A stretch of DNA of 64,000 nucleotides from Candidatus Gastranaerophilales bacterium. GTDB lineage: Bacteria; Cyanobacteriota; Vampirovibrionia; Gastranaerophilales; Gastranaerophilaceae. Positions 34,920 to 43,442 of this stretch are shown piece after piece. The notes under the pieces were generated by a model that ran no database searches, was not told the origin of the DNA, and saw only the letters and a program-made list of their open reading frames with translations. Made by a program: the position numbers and the translations under genes. The stretch spans positions 567,106-631,105 of the forward strand of contig JAQUVW010000001.1 of the NCBI GenBank assembly GCA_028693235.1. Direction: 5' to 3'. Positions within the stretch are counted from its first letter, which is position 1. The number at the start of each line of letters is the position of its first letter.

Positions 34920-34992
34920 ATCACGATTATTACACAAATAGGCAATTAATTTTATATTTGAGTTTTAATATAAATAATGTATCGGGTGTAAA

Positions 34993-36594
34993 ATGTTAAA
35001 ATTTCCTACGACAAATTTGAATAATGCCGTATATCCTTCTTATTATGCACAAAAATGTGCGGAAAATTGTGCTTTTAAAGGAAAAATGAGTTGTGAAGAT
35101 GAAGTAAAAGAACATCTTTCAAAAGCTGATGATGCAATAAAATCAGTTTATTACTCGAATACTTATGGTGTTGACCCTGCAAAAAAAGCACAAAATGATA
35201 ATTTGACAGCAGAAATTATTGGAAAAGCTATTTTACTGAATAAAGATGGCTCTCCAATTGTAAAAAGATTCGACGGCGGATATTTGGTTGACCCTGCTAC
35301 AAATACTGTTGTGTATTATGGTGACGATGCAAAGCAATATTTGAAATCTGCAACCAATCATCCTAATGATACACAAGTTATAGCACAATCCGGTTGTAAT
35401 CTAAGACTTACCACTGTCGATGGAAAAGAATATCAACTTGATAAACCAGGTGGAATTCTTATTTCCGGTGGCACCCGTGCTGCCATAGAAGTTCTTGATG
35501 GCAATCCGTTAGTTGTTACAAACGAAAAACAGCCTGATTGGTATGAGCGTTTCTCTGTAAAATCCAGTCATCAAGACTATTTTAATCAGCTTGTTGACAA
35601 TAATATAAAAATATATGATGCGGGCGTTCATCGAGAAGCTGTAGCTGATAATTATGATGATTTGAAACAACAGGGTTTAATAAAAGATGTTGACGAAAAA
35701 TTTGTAAAATTTACAACAAAAAATCCATCGGAATTTTATTCATCTATAATGAGCATGAGTAATATAGGTGTGCGAGAAAAATTAGATTTATTAAAATTAT
35801 ATGCACGGACAATGCAAGCTAATTCTTCATATAAACAAAATCCCGGGGAATTGGATATTGTAGATATAAAATCAATCGGACGTGATACTATCCAAAAATT
35901 GAATTATGTTGGCATCTTAGAGCAAATGTCTGAAGACCATTATGCTTGGTCGAAATTTCAGTCTTTAGACAATTTTAAAAAAGATTTAGATGAACTCACA
36001 GATTTTGATGACAAAACCAAAGAGTCCATTATAAATAATTGGGAAAAAACAACAAAATCAGGTTTCGATTTAACAGGCTTGGTGGCAGCTTATCCGGGAA
36101 TTGCTGTCTACGCTCAAGAAGGCAAAATGAACCAGTTTAACTCTGCTGCTACTGAATGGATTACAAACTCCTCAGAGTGGACAGACCAAGGCTCTCCTTG
36201 TGTCGGGGTCTCAAGGGTTGCCGCAGCAGATAAAAATGGTATTATACGTGATTTCAATTCAGTTCGTCCTGCAGAAAGAATTCATGTACACAAAAATCCT
36301 AAAAACGATAATGAAAAAATGGTTGAAACATATCTTTTGACTAAAGGTCATGCTTCAATGTACACAAGGGTTGGAGATAAAACTGATGTTAAAATATTAA
36401 ACCCCGGTGATATGTTAGTTATACCATCAGGTGTTGAGCACGGGATTATAGCAATCTCCGGTGATTATGAACACCTATGCCTACAAACTCCTTCTTCCTT
36501 TCAGTATGGTTTCAAGTTTAAATGTGACCCACGTCCATTTAGTAAGGAGGATGTAGATAATGGTATCAATGCATTAAAAGAGTTAGACAAATAA
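34993..36594 (+). CDS. Large tagged protein with C-terminal cupin domain
   Basis: Residues 1-30 hold an N-terminal CAFKGK tag (F28). The central 380 residues are soluble and unlike any family I know. The C-terminal 105 residues form an RmlC-like cupin: HxH at 431/433, E445 and the second motif PGDMLVIPSGVEHG with H483 give the usual metal site. The first half includes DKPGGILISGGTRAAIEV, possibly a second, degenerate beta-sandwich. The ATG at 34993 follows a short leader with no clear ribosome site. It ends 3 bases before the stop of the DEAD-box helicase gene. Metal-dependent enzyme or sugar/ligand binder are possible. Confidence 0.72.
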   Translation: MLKFPTTNLNNAVYPSYYAQKCAENCAFKGKMSCEDEVKEHLSKADDAIKSVYYSNTYGVDPAKKAQNDNLTAEIIGKAILLNKDGSPIVKRFDGGYLVDPATNTVVYYGDDAKQYLKSATNHPNDTQVIAQSGCNLRLTTVDGKEYQLDKPGGILISGGTRAAIEVLDGNPLVVTNEKQPDWYERFSVKSSHQDYFNQLVDNNIKIYDAGVHREAVADNYDDLKQQGLIKDVDEKFVKFTTKNPSEFYSSIMSMSNIGVREKLDLLKLYARTMQANSSYKQNPGELDIVDIKSIGRDTIQKLNYVGILEQMSEDHYAWSKFQSLDNFKKDLDELTDFDDKTKESIINNWEKTTKSGFDLTGLVAAYPGIAVYAQEGKMNQFNSAATEWITNSSEWTDQGSPCVGVSRVAAADKNGIIRDFNSVRPAERIHVHKNPKNDNEKMVETYLLTKGHASMYTRVGDKTDVKILNPGDMLVIPSGVEHGIIAISGDYEHLCLQTPSSFQYGFKFKCDPRPFSKEDVDNGINALKELDK

Positions 36595-36596
36595 GG

Positions 36597-38126
36597 TTAT
36601 TTGCTTCTCTTTCTTTTCCCTGAAAACGCACCCTTTTTGCTTCCTGAAAATTTTGGCTTAAAACTTGAAGCTTTGTCGTTTCTTTTAAAAGATGGTTTTG
36701 AATTTCTATTTCTGTGTCTTGGAAAAGAAGCACGTTTAGATTCTCTTGAGTCATCGTATTCTTCTTCTGTAAATTCGATTTTTTTGTTGATTTTCATTGC
36801 TTCTCTTTTTAGTGAATTTTTAAGCAAAGCTGCAGCTATTTCCAAGAGTGAATTGTTTTCGTCAACAAGTGAATTGATTTGAGAAATGCAAGTTGTGAGG
36901 TCGTTTGATTGTATCATTTCTTTTATTTCATTTGAAAAATTTACAAATTTTGCATTACTGATATCTGTTACAGAAGGTAAATCAGCTTTTTCAATTTTTA
37001 AACCGTTAGCTCGTTCAATTCTTTTTAATGAAGAAGCTTGTCTTTTTGATATTAACGAAAATGCGATGCCCGATTTGCCTGCACGTGCGGTTCTACCTAT
37101 TCTGTGAATGTAATCTTCATCATCACGAGGTAAATCGTAATTGAAAACACATTGAACATTTTTAACGTCTATTCCACGACCTGCAACATCAGTTGCTACA
37201 AGAATTTTTACCGACCCGTTTTTGAAGCCTTTCATGACTTTTTCACGTTGCACTTGGTTCATATCACCGTGTAGTGAATCTGCAAAATATCCTTTTGATT
37301 TTAAAATCTCAACAAGTTTATCTACGTTAGATTTAGTGTTACAAAAAATCAAAACGAGTTTTAAATTATGTAATTCTAAAAGCCTTGTTATCAATTCGGG
37401 TTTTTCTTTTTCAACTACTTCTAAGTAATATTGAGCAATGTTGGGGGCATTTAAAAGATTGTCCCTAACGTCAATAATGAAAGGAGTTTTTTGAAATTTT
37501 TTAGTTAATGCAATAATGTCTTTTGCCATGGTCGCTGAAAATAAGACAGTCTGACGGTTTTCCGGAGTATCTTCTAAAATAGTATAGATATCCTCACGGA
37601 AACCCATATCAAGCATTTCGTCTGCTTCATCTAAGACAACAATTGACAAATCTTTTAAAGAGATAGAATTTCTTCTCAAATGGTCCATCAATCTACCCGG
37701 TGTCGCAACAACAATTTGAGGGTTTTTCTTCAATGCATTGAACTGCTTTTCAATATTTTGTCCGCCATATACAGATACAACTTTTATCGATTCCATATAT
37801 TTTGTTAGCTTTTCAAATTCTTTGTGAACTTGAATTACTAACTCTCTTGTCGGGCACAAAATCAAGGATTGAATTGATGTAGAATTTTTGTTGATTTTTT
37901 CTAAAACAGGAATGGCGTATGCCGCTGTTTTTCCGCTGCCGGTAGGTGCTTGAGCGATTATATCCTCATGGTTTAATACTCGAGGGATAGCCTCTTTTTG
38001 TATAGAAGATGGCGTTGTGAATTTCATTTCAGCAATAGCTGACAAAATTTCTGATGATAAATTCAACTCATCAAATGTAAAACTACTAACTTCTTCTTCG
38101 AAGTCATTAATCTGGTCTGTAATCAT
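36597..38126 (-). CDS. DEAD-box RNA helicase
   Basis: An ATP-dependent RNA helicase of the CsdA/DeaD/RhlE type, probably for ribosome assembly or mRNA turnover. All motifs are in order: the Q motif near TTPSSIQKEAIP, motif I APTGSGKT, motif II DEAD in VLDEADEML, motif III SAT, and motif VI HRIGRTARAG. The C-terminal 60 residues are Arg/Lys/Ser-rich (FKRNDK and KRKRSK), a flexible RNA-binding tail. AAAGGAAAAAAC precedes the ATG. The leader upstream is about 150 bases before the next feature, with no recognisable regulatory fold. Confidence 0.94.
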   Translation of the reverse strand: MITDQINDFEEEVSSFTFDELNLSSEILSAIAEMKFTTPSSIQKEAIPRVLNHEDIIAQAPTGSGKTAAYAIPVLEKINKNSTSIQSLILCPTRELVIQVHKEFEKLTKYMESIKVVSVYGGQNIEKQFNALKKNPQIVVATPGRLMDHLRRNSISLKDLSIVVLDEADEMLDMGFREDIYTILEDTPENRQTVLFSATMAKDIIALTKKFQKTPFIIDVRDNLLNAPNIAQYYLEVVEKEKPELITRLLELHNLKLVLIFCNTKSNVDKLVEILKSKGYFADSLHGDMNQVQREKVMKGFKNGSVKILVATDVAGRGIDVKNVQCVFNYDLPRDDEDYIHRIGRTARAGKSGIAFSLISKRQASSLKRIERANGLKIEKADLPSVTDISNAKFVNFSNEIKEMIQSNDLTTCISQINSLVDENNSLLEIAAALLKNSLKREAMKINKKIEFTEEEYDDSRESKRASFPRHRNRNSKPSFKRNDKASSFKPKFSGSKKGAFSGKRKRSK

Positions 38127-38253
38127 GTTTTTTCCTTTTATAAATACTCTTTACTTTTCCAACTATGTAAAAGAGTAAAAAAGTTACATGATTGGTTTCA
38201 TTTGAACAGATTAATAATAATACAAAAACATTATGAATAAAATAGTCCAAAGT

Positions 38254-38293
38254 ATAAAATAAAAGCCAAAATAACAAAAGTCATTTGGCTTTT
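38254..38293 (-). terminator. Terminator of tRNA-Val
   Basis: AAAAGCCAAAT pairs with ATTTTGGCTTTT (one bulged base) around a ten-base loop, immediately after the tRNA CCA end, followed by a T-rich run on the minus strand. Confidence 0.75.
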
Positions 38294-38294
38294 A

Positions 38295-38370
38295 TGGTGG
38301 GCGATACAAGGCTCGAACTTGTGACCCCTTGAATGTCGTTCAAGTGCGCTACCAACTGCGCCAATCGCCC
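38295..38370 (-). tRNA. tRNA-Val (anticodon GAC) with C at position 33
   Basis: Read on the minus strand: acceptor GGGCGAT/ATCGCCC, D-arm GCGC/GCGC, anticodon stem CTTGA/TCAAG, loop ACGACAT, T-arm ACAAG-TTCGAGC-CTTGT, discriminator A and encoded CCA. The anticodon is GAC. The base before it, position 33, is C instead of the almost universal T, and position 32 is A. The stem and other arms are intact, so this looks functional rather than a pseudogene. Confidence 0.85.
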
Positions 38371-38562
38371 TATTTGTATTTCTGCAATTTCTTGCAAGAA
38401 CTACGACTAAATAATAATATCATAAAGATAAAATTTATCAAAAGATAGCATTTTGTAGCTGTCTTTTCGAAACATTTTGTCATATAAATGCATAGATAAT
38501 AGCTTTATGCTATTATTTTTCCACGTGAGTAATTCGTTATTATATATAGGAAGGCGGAAACA

Positions 38563-39837
38563 TTGATTACCTCAGAAGAGAATAAATGTGTAAATGTTAA
38601 ATTTGAAGACTTTACTACTACTTTGGAAGGTGAAGACTTATTCCAAAAAACATATAGATTAAATGATGTTTTAAACAGTGGTGTGCTTACTGGCAATGAG
38701 GCTTTGGGCATGCTTACAATGAACAAGGTTCAACCTGATTCTGAGATAAGAGAAAAAGATGGTACCATTCATAAGGTAATTATGCTCGGCTCGAATTCCT
38801 ATTTGAATTTGTCTACTCACCCGCAAGTTATGCAAGCGGCAAAAGAAGCTCTTGAAAAATTTGGTTATGGAATGGGGGCGGTTTCTAATTACGCCGGAAT
38901 TACTGACATTCATAAAGAACTGGAACAAAGAATTGCTAAATTTTATGATGCTGAAGATTGTATCGTTTTCCCGAGTGGTTATGGTGCAAATGTAGGAATC
39001 GTTTCCGCTATATGTGGTCCTGGCGACGTTATTATAAATGATAGTGCAAATCATGCTTCTATTTTTGATGGTTGTCGTCTATCTGGTGCAGATATCAAAA
39101 TCTATCCTCATGCTGACATGAAATACTTAGAAAGAATTTTATCTAAATTACCGGAAGAACAAACAGGACGCTTAATTATTACAGATGGCGTCTTTTCTAT
39201 GGATGGTGATATGGCTAAATTAGATAAGATAGTAGAATTAGCCAATAAATATAATTGTCGAGTAATGGTCGATGATGCTCATGGCGTTGGTATTGTCGGT
39301 CCAACCGGAAAAGGTACATCGGAACACTATAATGTGATGGATAAAATTGACTTAAATGTAGGAATGCTAAGTAAAGGTCCGGGAGGGCTTGGCGGTTATT
39401 GTGCAGGTTCAAAAGAACTTATTCAATATTTGCGTTTATATTCAAGAAGCTATTTCTTTTCAACAGCCATGCCTGCTTCAGTTGCCGGTGGGTTAAATGA
39501 AGTATTTAAACTATTGGAAACCGACACAGCAGGTCGTGCAGAATTAATTGAAAAAACAGAATATCTTAAATCTCAACTTATCAAACAAGGTTTTGATATT
39601 GGTCATTCGCAATCAGCTGTAGTACCTGTTATGATATATAGTGAACCTACCTTGTTTAAAATGTATGATGAACTTCGCAGAAATGGCGTTTATGTCAACA
39701 TTGTGACTTATCCTGCTGTTCGCAGAAAAGAATGTCGTTTAAGACTTTGTACTATGAAAGATTTGACTTTTGAACAAATCGATAAGGCAGTAGAAGTTAT
39801 AGCTGAATTAGGTAAAAAATATGGAGTTATCAAGTAA
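38563..39837 (+). CDS. Alpha-oxoamine synthase, long form (serine palmitoyltransferase/KAPA synthase group)
   Basis: The 424-residue PLP enzyme has a 70-residue N-terminal extension before MLGSNSYLNLSTHP. It then shows YGMGAVSNYAG, the VDDAHGVGIVG segment and the PLP lysine K271 in MLSKGPGGLGG. The Gly-rich loop after the lysine differs from the usual SxGxxGG and is distinctive. The start is TTG at 38563 with AGGAAGG and GGAAA upstream; no ATG lies before residue 50. It overlaps the epimerase gene by 17 bases, so they are translationally coupled. A role in making a long-chain base for sphingolipid-like lipids is possible; KAPA synthase is the alternative. Confidence 0.8.
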   Translation: MITSEENKCVNVKFEDFTTTLEGEDLFQKTYRLNDVLNSGVLTGNEALGMLTMNKVQPDSEIREKDGTIHKVIMLGSNSYLNLSTHPQVMQAAKEALEKFGYGMGAVSNYAGITDIHKELEQRIAKFYDAEDCIVFPSGYGANVGIVSAICGPGDVIINDSANHASIFDGCRLSGADIKIYPHADMKYLERILSKLPEEQTGRLIITDGVFSMDGDMAKLDKIVELANKYNCRVMVDDAHGVGIVGPTGKGTSEHYNVMDKIDLNVGMLSKGPGGLGGYCAGSKELIQYLRLYSRSYFFSTAMPASVAGGLNEVFKLLETDTAGRAELIEKTEYLKSQLIKQGFDIGHSQSAVVPVMIYSEPTLFKMYDELRRNGVYVNIVTYPAVRRKECRLRLCTMKDLTFEQIDKAVEVIAELGKKYGVIK

Positions 39838-40795
39838 AACAGTCGTAGTCACCGGAGCTGCGGGATTTATTGGATTAAATATTGTAAAAAAATATATAGA
39901 AGTAGGCTGGAAAGTATATGCTGTCGTCCATAAAAACATCCCTCAAGAGCTTACAAAACTTGATAATGTTCATTTATTACAATGCGATATTACAAATCCA
40001 AAGGATTTTTTTGAGGCTTTAGGTTCTTTAAAGCCTCAAATTCTTGTGCATGCTGCAGGATTAGCTTCTGATATCGGTTCTGATAAAAAATTTAAAAAAA
40101 TTAATTTTGAACCGATAAAATATCTATCTTCTGTCCCTACTGAAAAAATAATATACATTTCATCAACTGATGTATATGGAATAAAGGATTTTCTTGATGC
40201 TAAAGAGGATACAACACCTTTTGAAGCTCATCCGCTCAACCCGTATCCAAAATACAAAATTGAATCAGAAAAGTGGCTGAATTTAAATTTACCTCCCTCA
40301 AAATACGTTATTATAAGACCTGCAGCTGTCTATGGCGATGGGGACAAAACTTTAGAAAACAGAGTAATCGAGTTTTTAAAATCATCACCATATATTATTC
40401 ATTTTGGGAAATGGCATGGTAAAAACAGATGGCCATTGGCTAACGTGAAAAATGTCGCATTAACAATTGTCGGTGTAAGCATGTCTGGAGATTTTGATGG
40501 GATGGCTATAAATATAATAGATAGAGAAATTACATCAATTGATGATTATTACAATTCCATTGCAAAAAAATATTTTCCAGACAAAAAATTCAAGACTGTT
40601 ACACTTCCATTGTATTTCGGCAAATTTATAGGTCTTATATCAACCTTAGTTTCAAATCTTTTAAGATTAAAGCAACCACTTTTTGATCCAACCTTTTATG
40701 CTGTACATCATGTCACCTCGAACCTTGATTTTAATGGTGAAAGGCAAAAAGATGTTATAGCATCTTTGGAAAGATTATCAAGTATCAAATTATAA
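39821..40795 (+). CDS. NAD-dependent epimerase/dehydratase (extended SDR), possible ketoreductase partner
   Basis: The 324-residue product has the extended-SDR Rossmann motif VVTGAAGFIGLN at the N-terminus. The ISSTDVYGI segment and the catalytic pair in NPYPKYKIESEK (Tyr, Lys) follow, then PAAVYGDGDKT. Specificity cannot be told. The gene begins inside the end of the oxoamine synthase gene. In Caulobacter, the ceramide reductase CerR is of this SDR class and sits in the same locus as a serine palmitoyltransferase, which makes the pairing notable. Alternatives include a sugar epimerase. Confidence 0.85.
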   Translation: MELSSKTVVVTGAAGFIGLNIVKKYIEVGWKVYAVVHKNIPQELTKLDNVHLLQCDITNPKDFFEALGSLKPQILVHAAGLASDIGSDKKFKKINFEPIKYLSSVPTEKIIYISSTDVYGIKDFLDAKEDTTPFEAHPLNPYPKYKIESEKWLNLNLPPSKYVIIRPAAVYGDGDKTLENRVIEFLKSSPYIIHFGKWHGKNRWPLANVKNVALTIVGVSMSGDFDGMAINIIDREITSIDDYYNSIAKKYFPDKKFKTVTLPLYFGKFIGLISTLVSNLLRLKQPLFDPTFYAVHHVTSNLDFNGERQKDVIASLERLSSIKL

Positions 40796-40813
40796 CCATA
40801 AAACAATAAAGAA

Positions 40814-40962
40814 ATGAGCGTTTTTGTTGATGTTGATAATAGTGTACAAATAACCATGTAACAGTTGCATCTAAAAAGCATTGGAAAAAAGTTAAAGACG
40901 GCTACCTATATACAATAGACGGTAATTTCGGAGGTAAGGTAGCTGAGAAAAATACAAATTAA
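40814..40962 (+). pseudogene. Possible remnant of a small gene with one frameshift
   Basis: After an ATG at 40814, one frame reads MSVFVDVDNSVQITM and then stops. The next frame continues from about 40847 as HVTVASKKHWKKV and DGYLYTIDGNFGGKV, ending in AEKNTN at a stop at 40962. The composition looks protein-like and a single shift would join them into about 45 residues. It is too short to assign and may be chance. Confidence 0.3.
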
Positions 40963-41005
40963 GTGATTATAAGTCAAGCCACTTTGTTTGATGTCAAATT
41001 ACATA

Positions 41006-41035
41006 AAAAAGGTTTGAAATTAATCAAACCTTTTT
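41006..41035. terminator. Bidirectional terminator between remnant and tRNA-Asn
   Basis: AAAAAGGTTTGA pairs perfectly with TCAAACCTTTTT around six bases. The A-run and T-run allow it to work on either strand; on the minus strand it closes tRNA-Asn. Confidence 0.8.
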
Positions 41036-41038
41036 AAA

Positions 41039-41113
<75 letters not shown>

Positions 41114-41226
41114 ATATCCTTTAAGCTATGGTTACATTATAACTACAAAAATTTTTCTTGTAAATACCTTTTTTCTATAAATTTGTAATATAATTTATTT
41201 GTAGGATATTTTCAAGGAGGTCAAAT

Positions 41227-41937
41227 ATGCTTTTGGGTGTAAATATTGATCACGTTGCAACTCTTAGAAACGCAAGGGGAGCGGGAGAACCAAGTGTTTT
41301 AGATGCTGCTTTAATTTGTCAAGAAACAGATGTTCATGGCATCACCGTGCATCTTCGTGAGGATCGTAGACATATTAAAGATGCGGATGTCTATACATTA
41401 AAAAAAGTTTTAACATGTAATATCAATCTTGAAATGGCTGCTACTGATGAAATTCAAAAAATTGCTTTAGATATAATGCCACAGTGTTGTTGCTTGGTTC
41501 CTGAAAAAAGACAAGAGCTTACTACAGAAGGTGGTTTGGATGTTGCAGGACAGCTGGATAAAATGAAAAAATACGTCCAACCTCTCGTTAATGCGGGAAT
41601 ATTGGTCAGCATGTTCATTGATCCTACCGAAGAACAGGTCAAAGCTTCATTTGATTGTGGTGCTCCTTTTATTGAGCTCCATACAGGTGCTTATGCTGAG
41701 GCTTTTGGCTCTGAAAATGAAGAAAAAGAATTTCAAAAACTAAAGCATGCCGCAGAATTTGCTCAAAATTTAGGACTAAAAGTAAATGCAGGGCATGGGC
41801 TAAACTATGAAAATGTTTATAGAATGCGTGAAATCAAAGGACTAAACGAATTAAACATAGGTCACAGCATAATTTCTAGGGCTATTTTCAAAGGGTTAAA
41901 AAGTGCTATAATTGATATGAAAAATCTTATACAATAG
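41227..41937 (+). CDS. pdxJ: Pyridoxine 5'-phosphate synthase
   Basis: PdxJ closes the pyridoxine ring from deoxyxylulose 5-phosphate and 3-amino-2-oxopropyl phosphate. The 236-residue product has NIDHVATLRNARG at the start and HLREDRRHI. Also clear are LVPEKRQELTTEGGLDV, the IELHTGAYAEAF segment, NAGHGLNYENV and ELNIGHSIISRA. It shows the complete TIM-barrel family pattern. A near-perfect AAGGAGG site stands 7 bases before the ATG. This indicates the deoxyxylulose-dependent vitamin B6 route, which supplies PLP for the many PLP enzymes here. Confidence 0.97.
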   Translation: MLLGVNIDHVATLRNARGAGEPSVLDAALICQETDVHGITVHLREDRRHIKDADVYTLKKVLTCNINLEMAATDEIQKIALDIMPQCCCLVPEKRQELTTEGGLDVAGQLDKMKKYVQPLVNAGILVSMFIDPTEEQVKASFDCGAPFIELHTGAYAEAFGSENEEKEFQKLKHAAEFAQNLGLKVNAGHGLNYENVYRMREIKGLNELNIGHSIISRAIFKGLKSAIIDMKNLIQ

Positions 41938-42036
41938 TTTTTCAATCTTAACGATTTATTACATTAAGCGTTAAAATTAGCAAATTTTTTAATGTTTTGT
42001 TTTATTACAAGTAAGAATAAGTGTAAAGGGTTAATT

Positions 42037-42492
42037 ATGACAGTAAATTTCAATACACAAATCGATAATAAACCATCAGTTTTGTTGGAGAATATGACTC
42101 CTCGTCCGCAACAACAAATTGCTGCTTTAAAAACATCAACACCTGTTGATAAAATTGACTTGCAAACTACCCCAAAGAAAAAAGGCTTTGTTCAAAAGAT
42201 TAAAGACTTTATCGGTAGTTGTAAAAAAATAGGTGTAAATATCAACGAATACACTAAATCGACATTTAAAGGAATAGGACAGGGCTTTTTCGTAGGTTCG
42301 GGTGCATTTACTATTGCTACAATTGCTCGCCTTGCTAAGAAAAAAGAAATAGGCAATATGCCTAAAGTCGTTGGCGTTATGGCTGGTGTTACGACATTGG
42401 CTGCAAACCTCTGGACAGCTTCTTTGAATGCAAATGAAAGAAAAGCAGGCGTTGACCATAGATGGACTCAAACTCCTACAATAACAAAATAA
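42037..42492 (+). CDS. Small membrane protein, lineage-specific
   Basis: The 151-residue product has a polar, Lys/Pro-rich N-terminal half and two hydrophobic segments, about residues 80-97 (GIGQGFFVGSGAFTIATI) and 105-125. A STFKGIG sequence precedes the first helix at residues 75-81. The start at 42037 is preferred over 41992 because AAAGGG precedes it. A clean terminator follows. No family is recognised; it resembles the small membrane proteins at 11131 and 31839 in style. Confidence 0.7.
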   Translation: MTVNFNTQIDNKPSVLLENMTPRPQQQIAALKTSTPVDKIDLQTTPKKKGFVQKIKDFIGSCKKIGVNINEYTKSTFKGIGQGFFVGSGAFTIATIARLAKKKEIGNMPKVVGVMAGVTTLAANLWTASLNANERKAGVDHRWTQTPTITK

Positions 42493-42510
42493 TTGATAAT
42501 AAAATTTTTA

Positions 42511-42546
42511 AAATAATCCGTTGTTCAATCTTCGGATTATTTTTTA
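42511..42546 (+). terminator. Terminator of the 151-aa membrane protein gene
   Basis: AATAATCCG pairs with CGGATTATT around a 13-base loop and is followed by TTTTTATTTG. Confidence 0.85.
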
Positions 42547-42609
42547 TTTGTATAAAATTGTGATATAATCAACTTGACTTAATAGTAGTATATGTTCATG
42601 GAGGTAAAA

Positions 42610-43374
42610 ATGAGCAGAATTGAAATTTTAAAACAACATATTTCAGAAAAAAGAGCAATCAAAGTTATTGCAGGTATCGGCAATTTTAATATTGAAAATA
42701 TCAAAAATGTAGTTTCTGCTGCGGAACAAGCTGGGGCTTCTGCCGTTGATGTGGCTTTCAGCAAAGATATTATCTCTATGGCTAAAGAAATTACAACGAT
42801 TCCGGTAATGGTTTCATCTATTGTTCCGGCAGAACTTGCCAAAGCTGTTGAATACGGTGCAGATGCTATTGAAATCGGTAACTTTGACACTATGTATAGA
42901 GATGGTAAAAGAGTTTCAGCTCAACAAGTTTTTGAAATTGTAAAAGATACAAAAGAACTTTTAGGTAATCAAGAAATATTCATGTCAGTTACAATCCCCG
43001 GGCATATCGAAATTGCTGAACAAATTGAATTGGCTCATAGACTAGAAGATTTGCATGTTGATTTAATTCAAACAGAAGGTGCTGCTACAGTTACAGCTCA
43101 ATCTGCTGGTGCCAGAGGATTGCTGGAAACCGCACAAGTTTCTATTGCAAACACAATTGAATTGGCTAGAAATACAGATATCGCAATAATGACAGCAAGT
43201 GGAATTACAACAACAACAGCTCCTATGGCATTTGCTGCTGGTGCGAGTGCTGTTGGTGTGGGGTCTTGTGTTAATAAACTAAATTCTACAATAGCTATGA
43301 TTGCTGTTATCAGAACTTTAGTTGAAAATGCAACTCGCAACGCATCTTCAGAAAAAACTTTGCTAAATGCTTAG
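42610..43374 (+). CDS. ycf23: Ycf23/DUF561 family protein
   Basis: The 254-residue TIM-barrel-like protein matches the Ycf23/DUF561 family, known mainly from cyanobacteria and red-lineage plastids. Characteristic pieces are KVIAGIGNFNIENI, QAGASAVDVAF, VSSIVPAELAKAVEYGADAIEIGNFD, LIQTEGAA and TASGITTTTAPMAFAAGASAVGVGS. Function is unknown, possibly enzymatic given the barrel. The start at 42610 is chosen because GGAGGTAAAA lies before it; an earlier in-frame ATG is less likely. It supports a cyanobacterial-lineage host. Confidence 0.88.
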   Translation: MSRIEILKQHISEKRAIKVIAGIGNFNIENIKNVVSAAEQAGASAVDVAFSKDIISMAKEITTIPVMVSSIVPAELAKAVEYGADAIEIGNFDTMYRDGKRVSAQQVFEIVKDTKELLGNQEIFMSVTIPGHIEIAEQIELAHRLEDLHVDLIQTEGAATVTAQSAGARGLLETAQVSIANTIELARNTDIAIMTASGITTTTAPMAFAAGASAVGVGSCVNKLNSTIAMIAVIRTLVENATRNASSEKTLLNA

Positions 43375-43393
43375 TTCTAATTTATAATATTAA

Positions 43394-43426
43394 AAGAGGG
43401 TATGCTTAGCATACCTTCTTTGTTTA
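43394..43426 (+). terminator. Terminator after ycf23
   Basis: AAGAGGGTATGC pairs with GCATACCTTCTT (one wobble) around TTA, followed by TGTTT. It separates ycf23 from the TOPRIM-protein gene at 43443. Confidence 0.78.
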
Positions 43427-43442
43427 AAGTTTCATATTTGGA

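Noticed and set aside
38496..38520. Hairpin AATAGC/GCTATT with T-run before the oxoamine synthase gene
   Set aside because: Looks like a weak terminator but no plus-strand gene precedes it; an attenuator cannot be supported from sequence alone.
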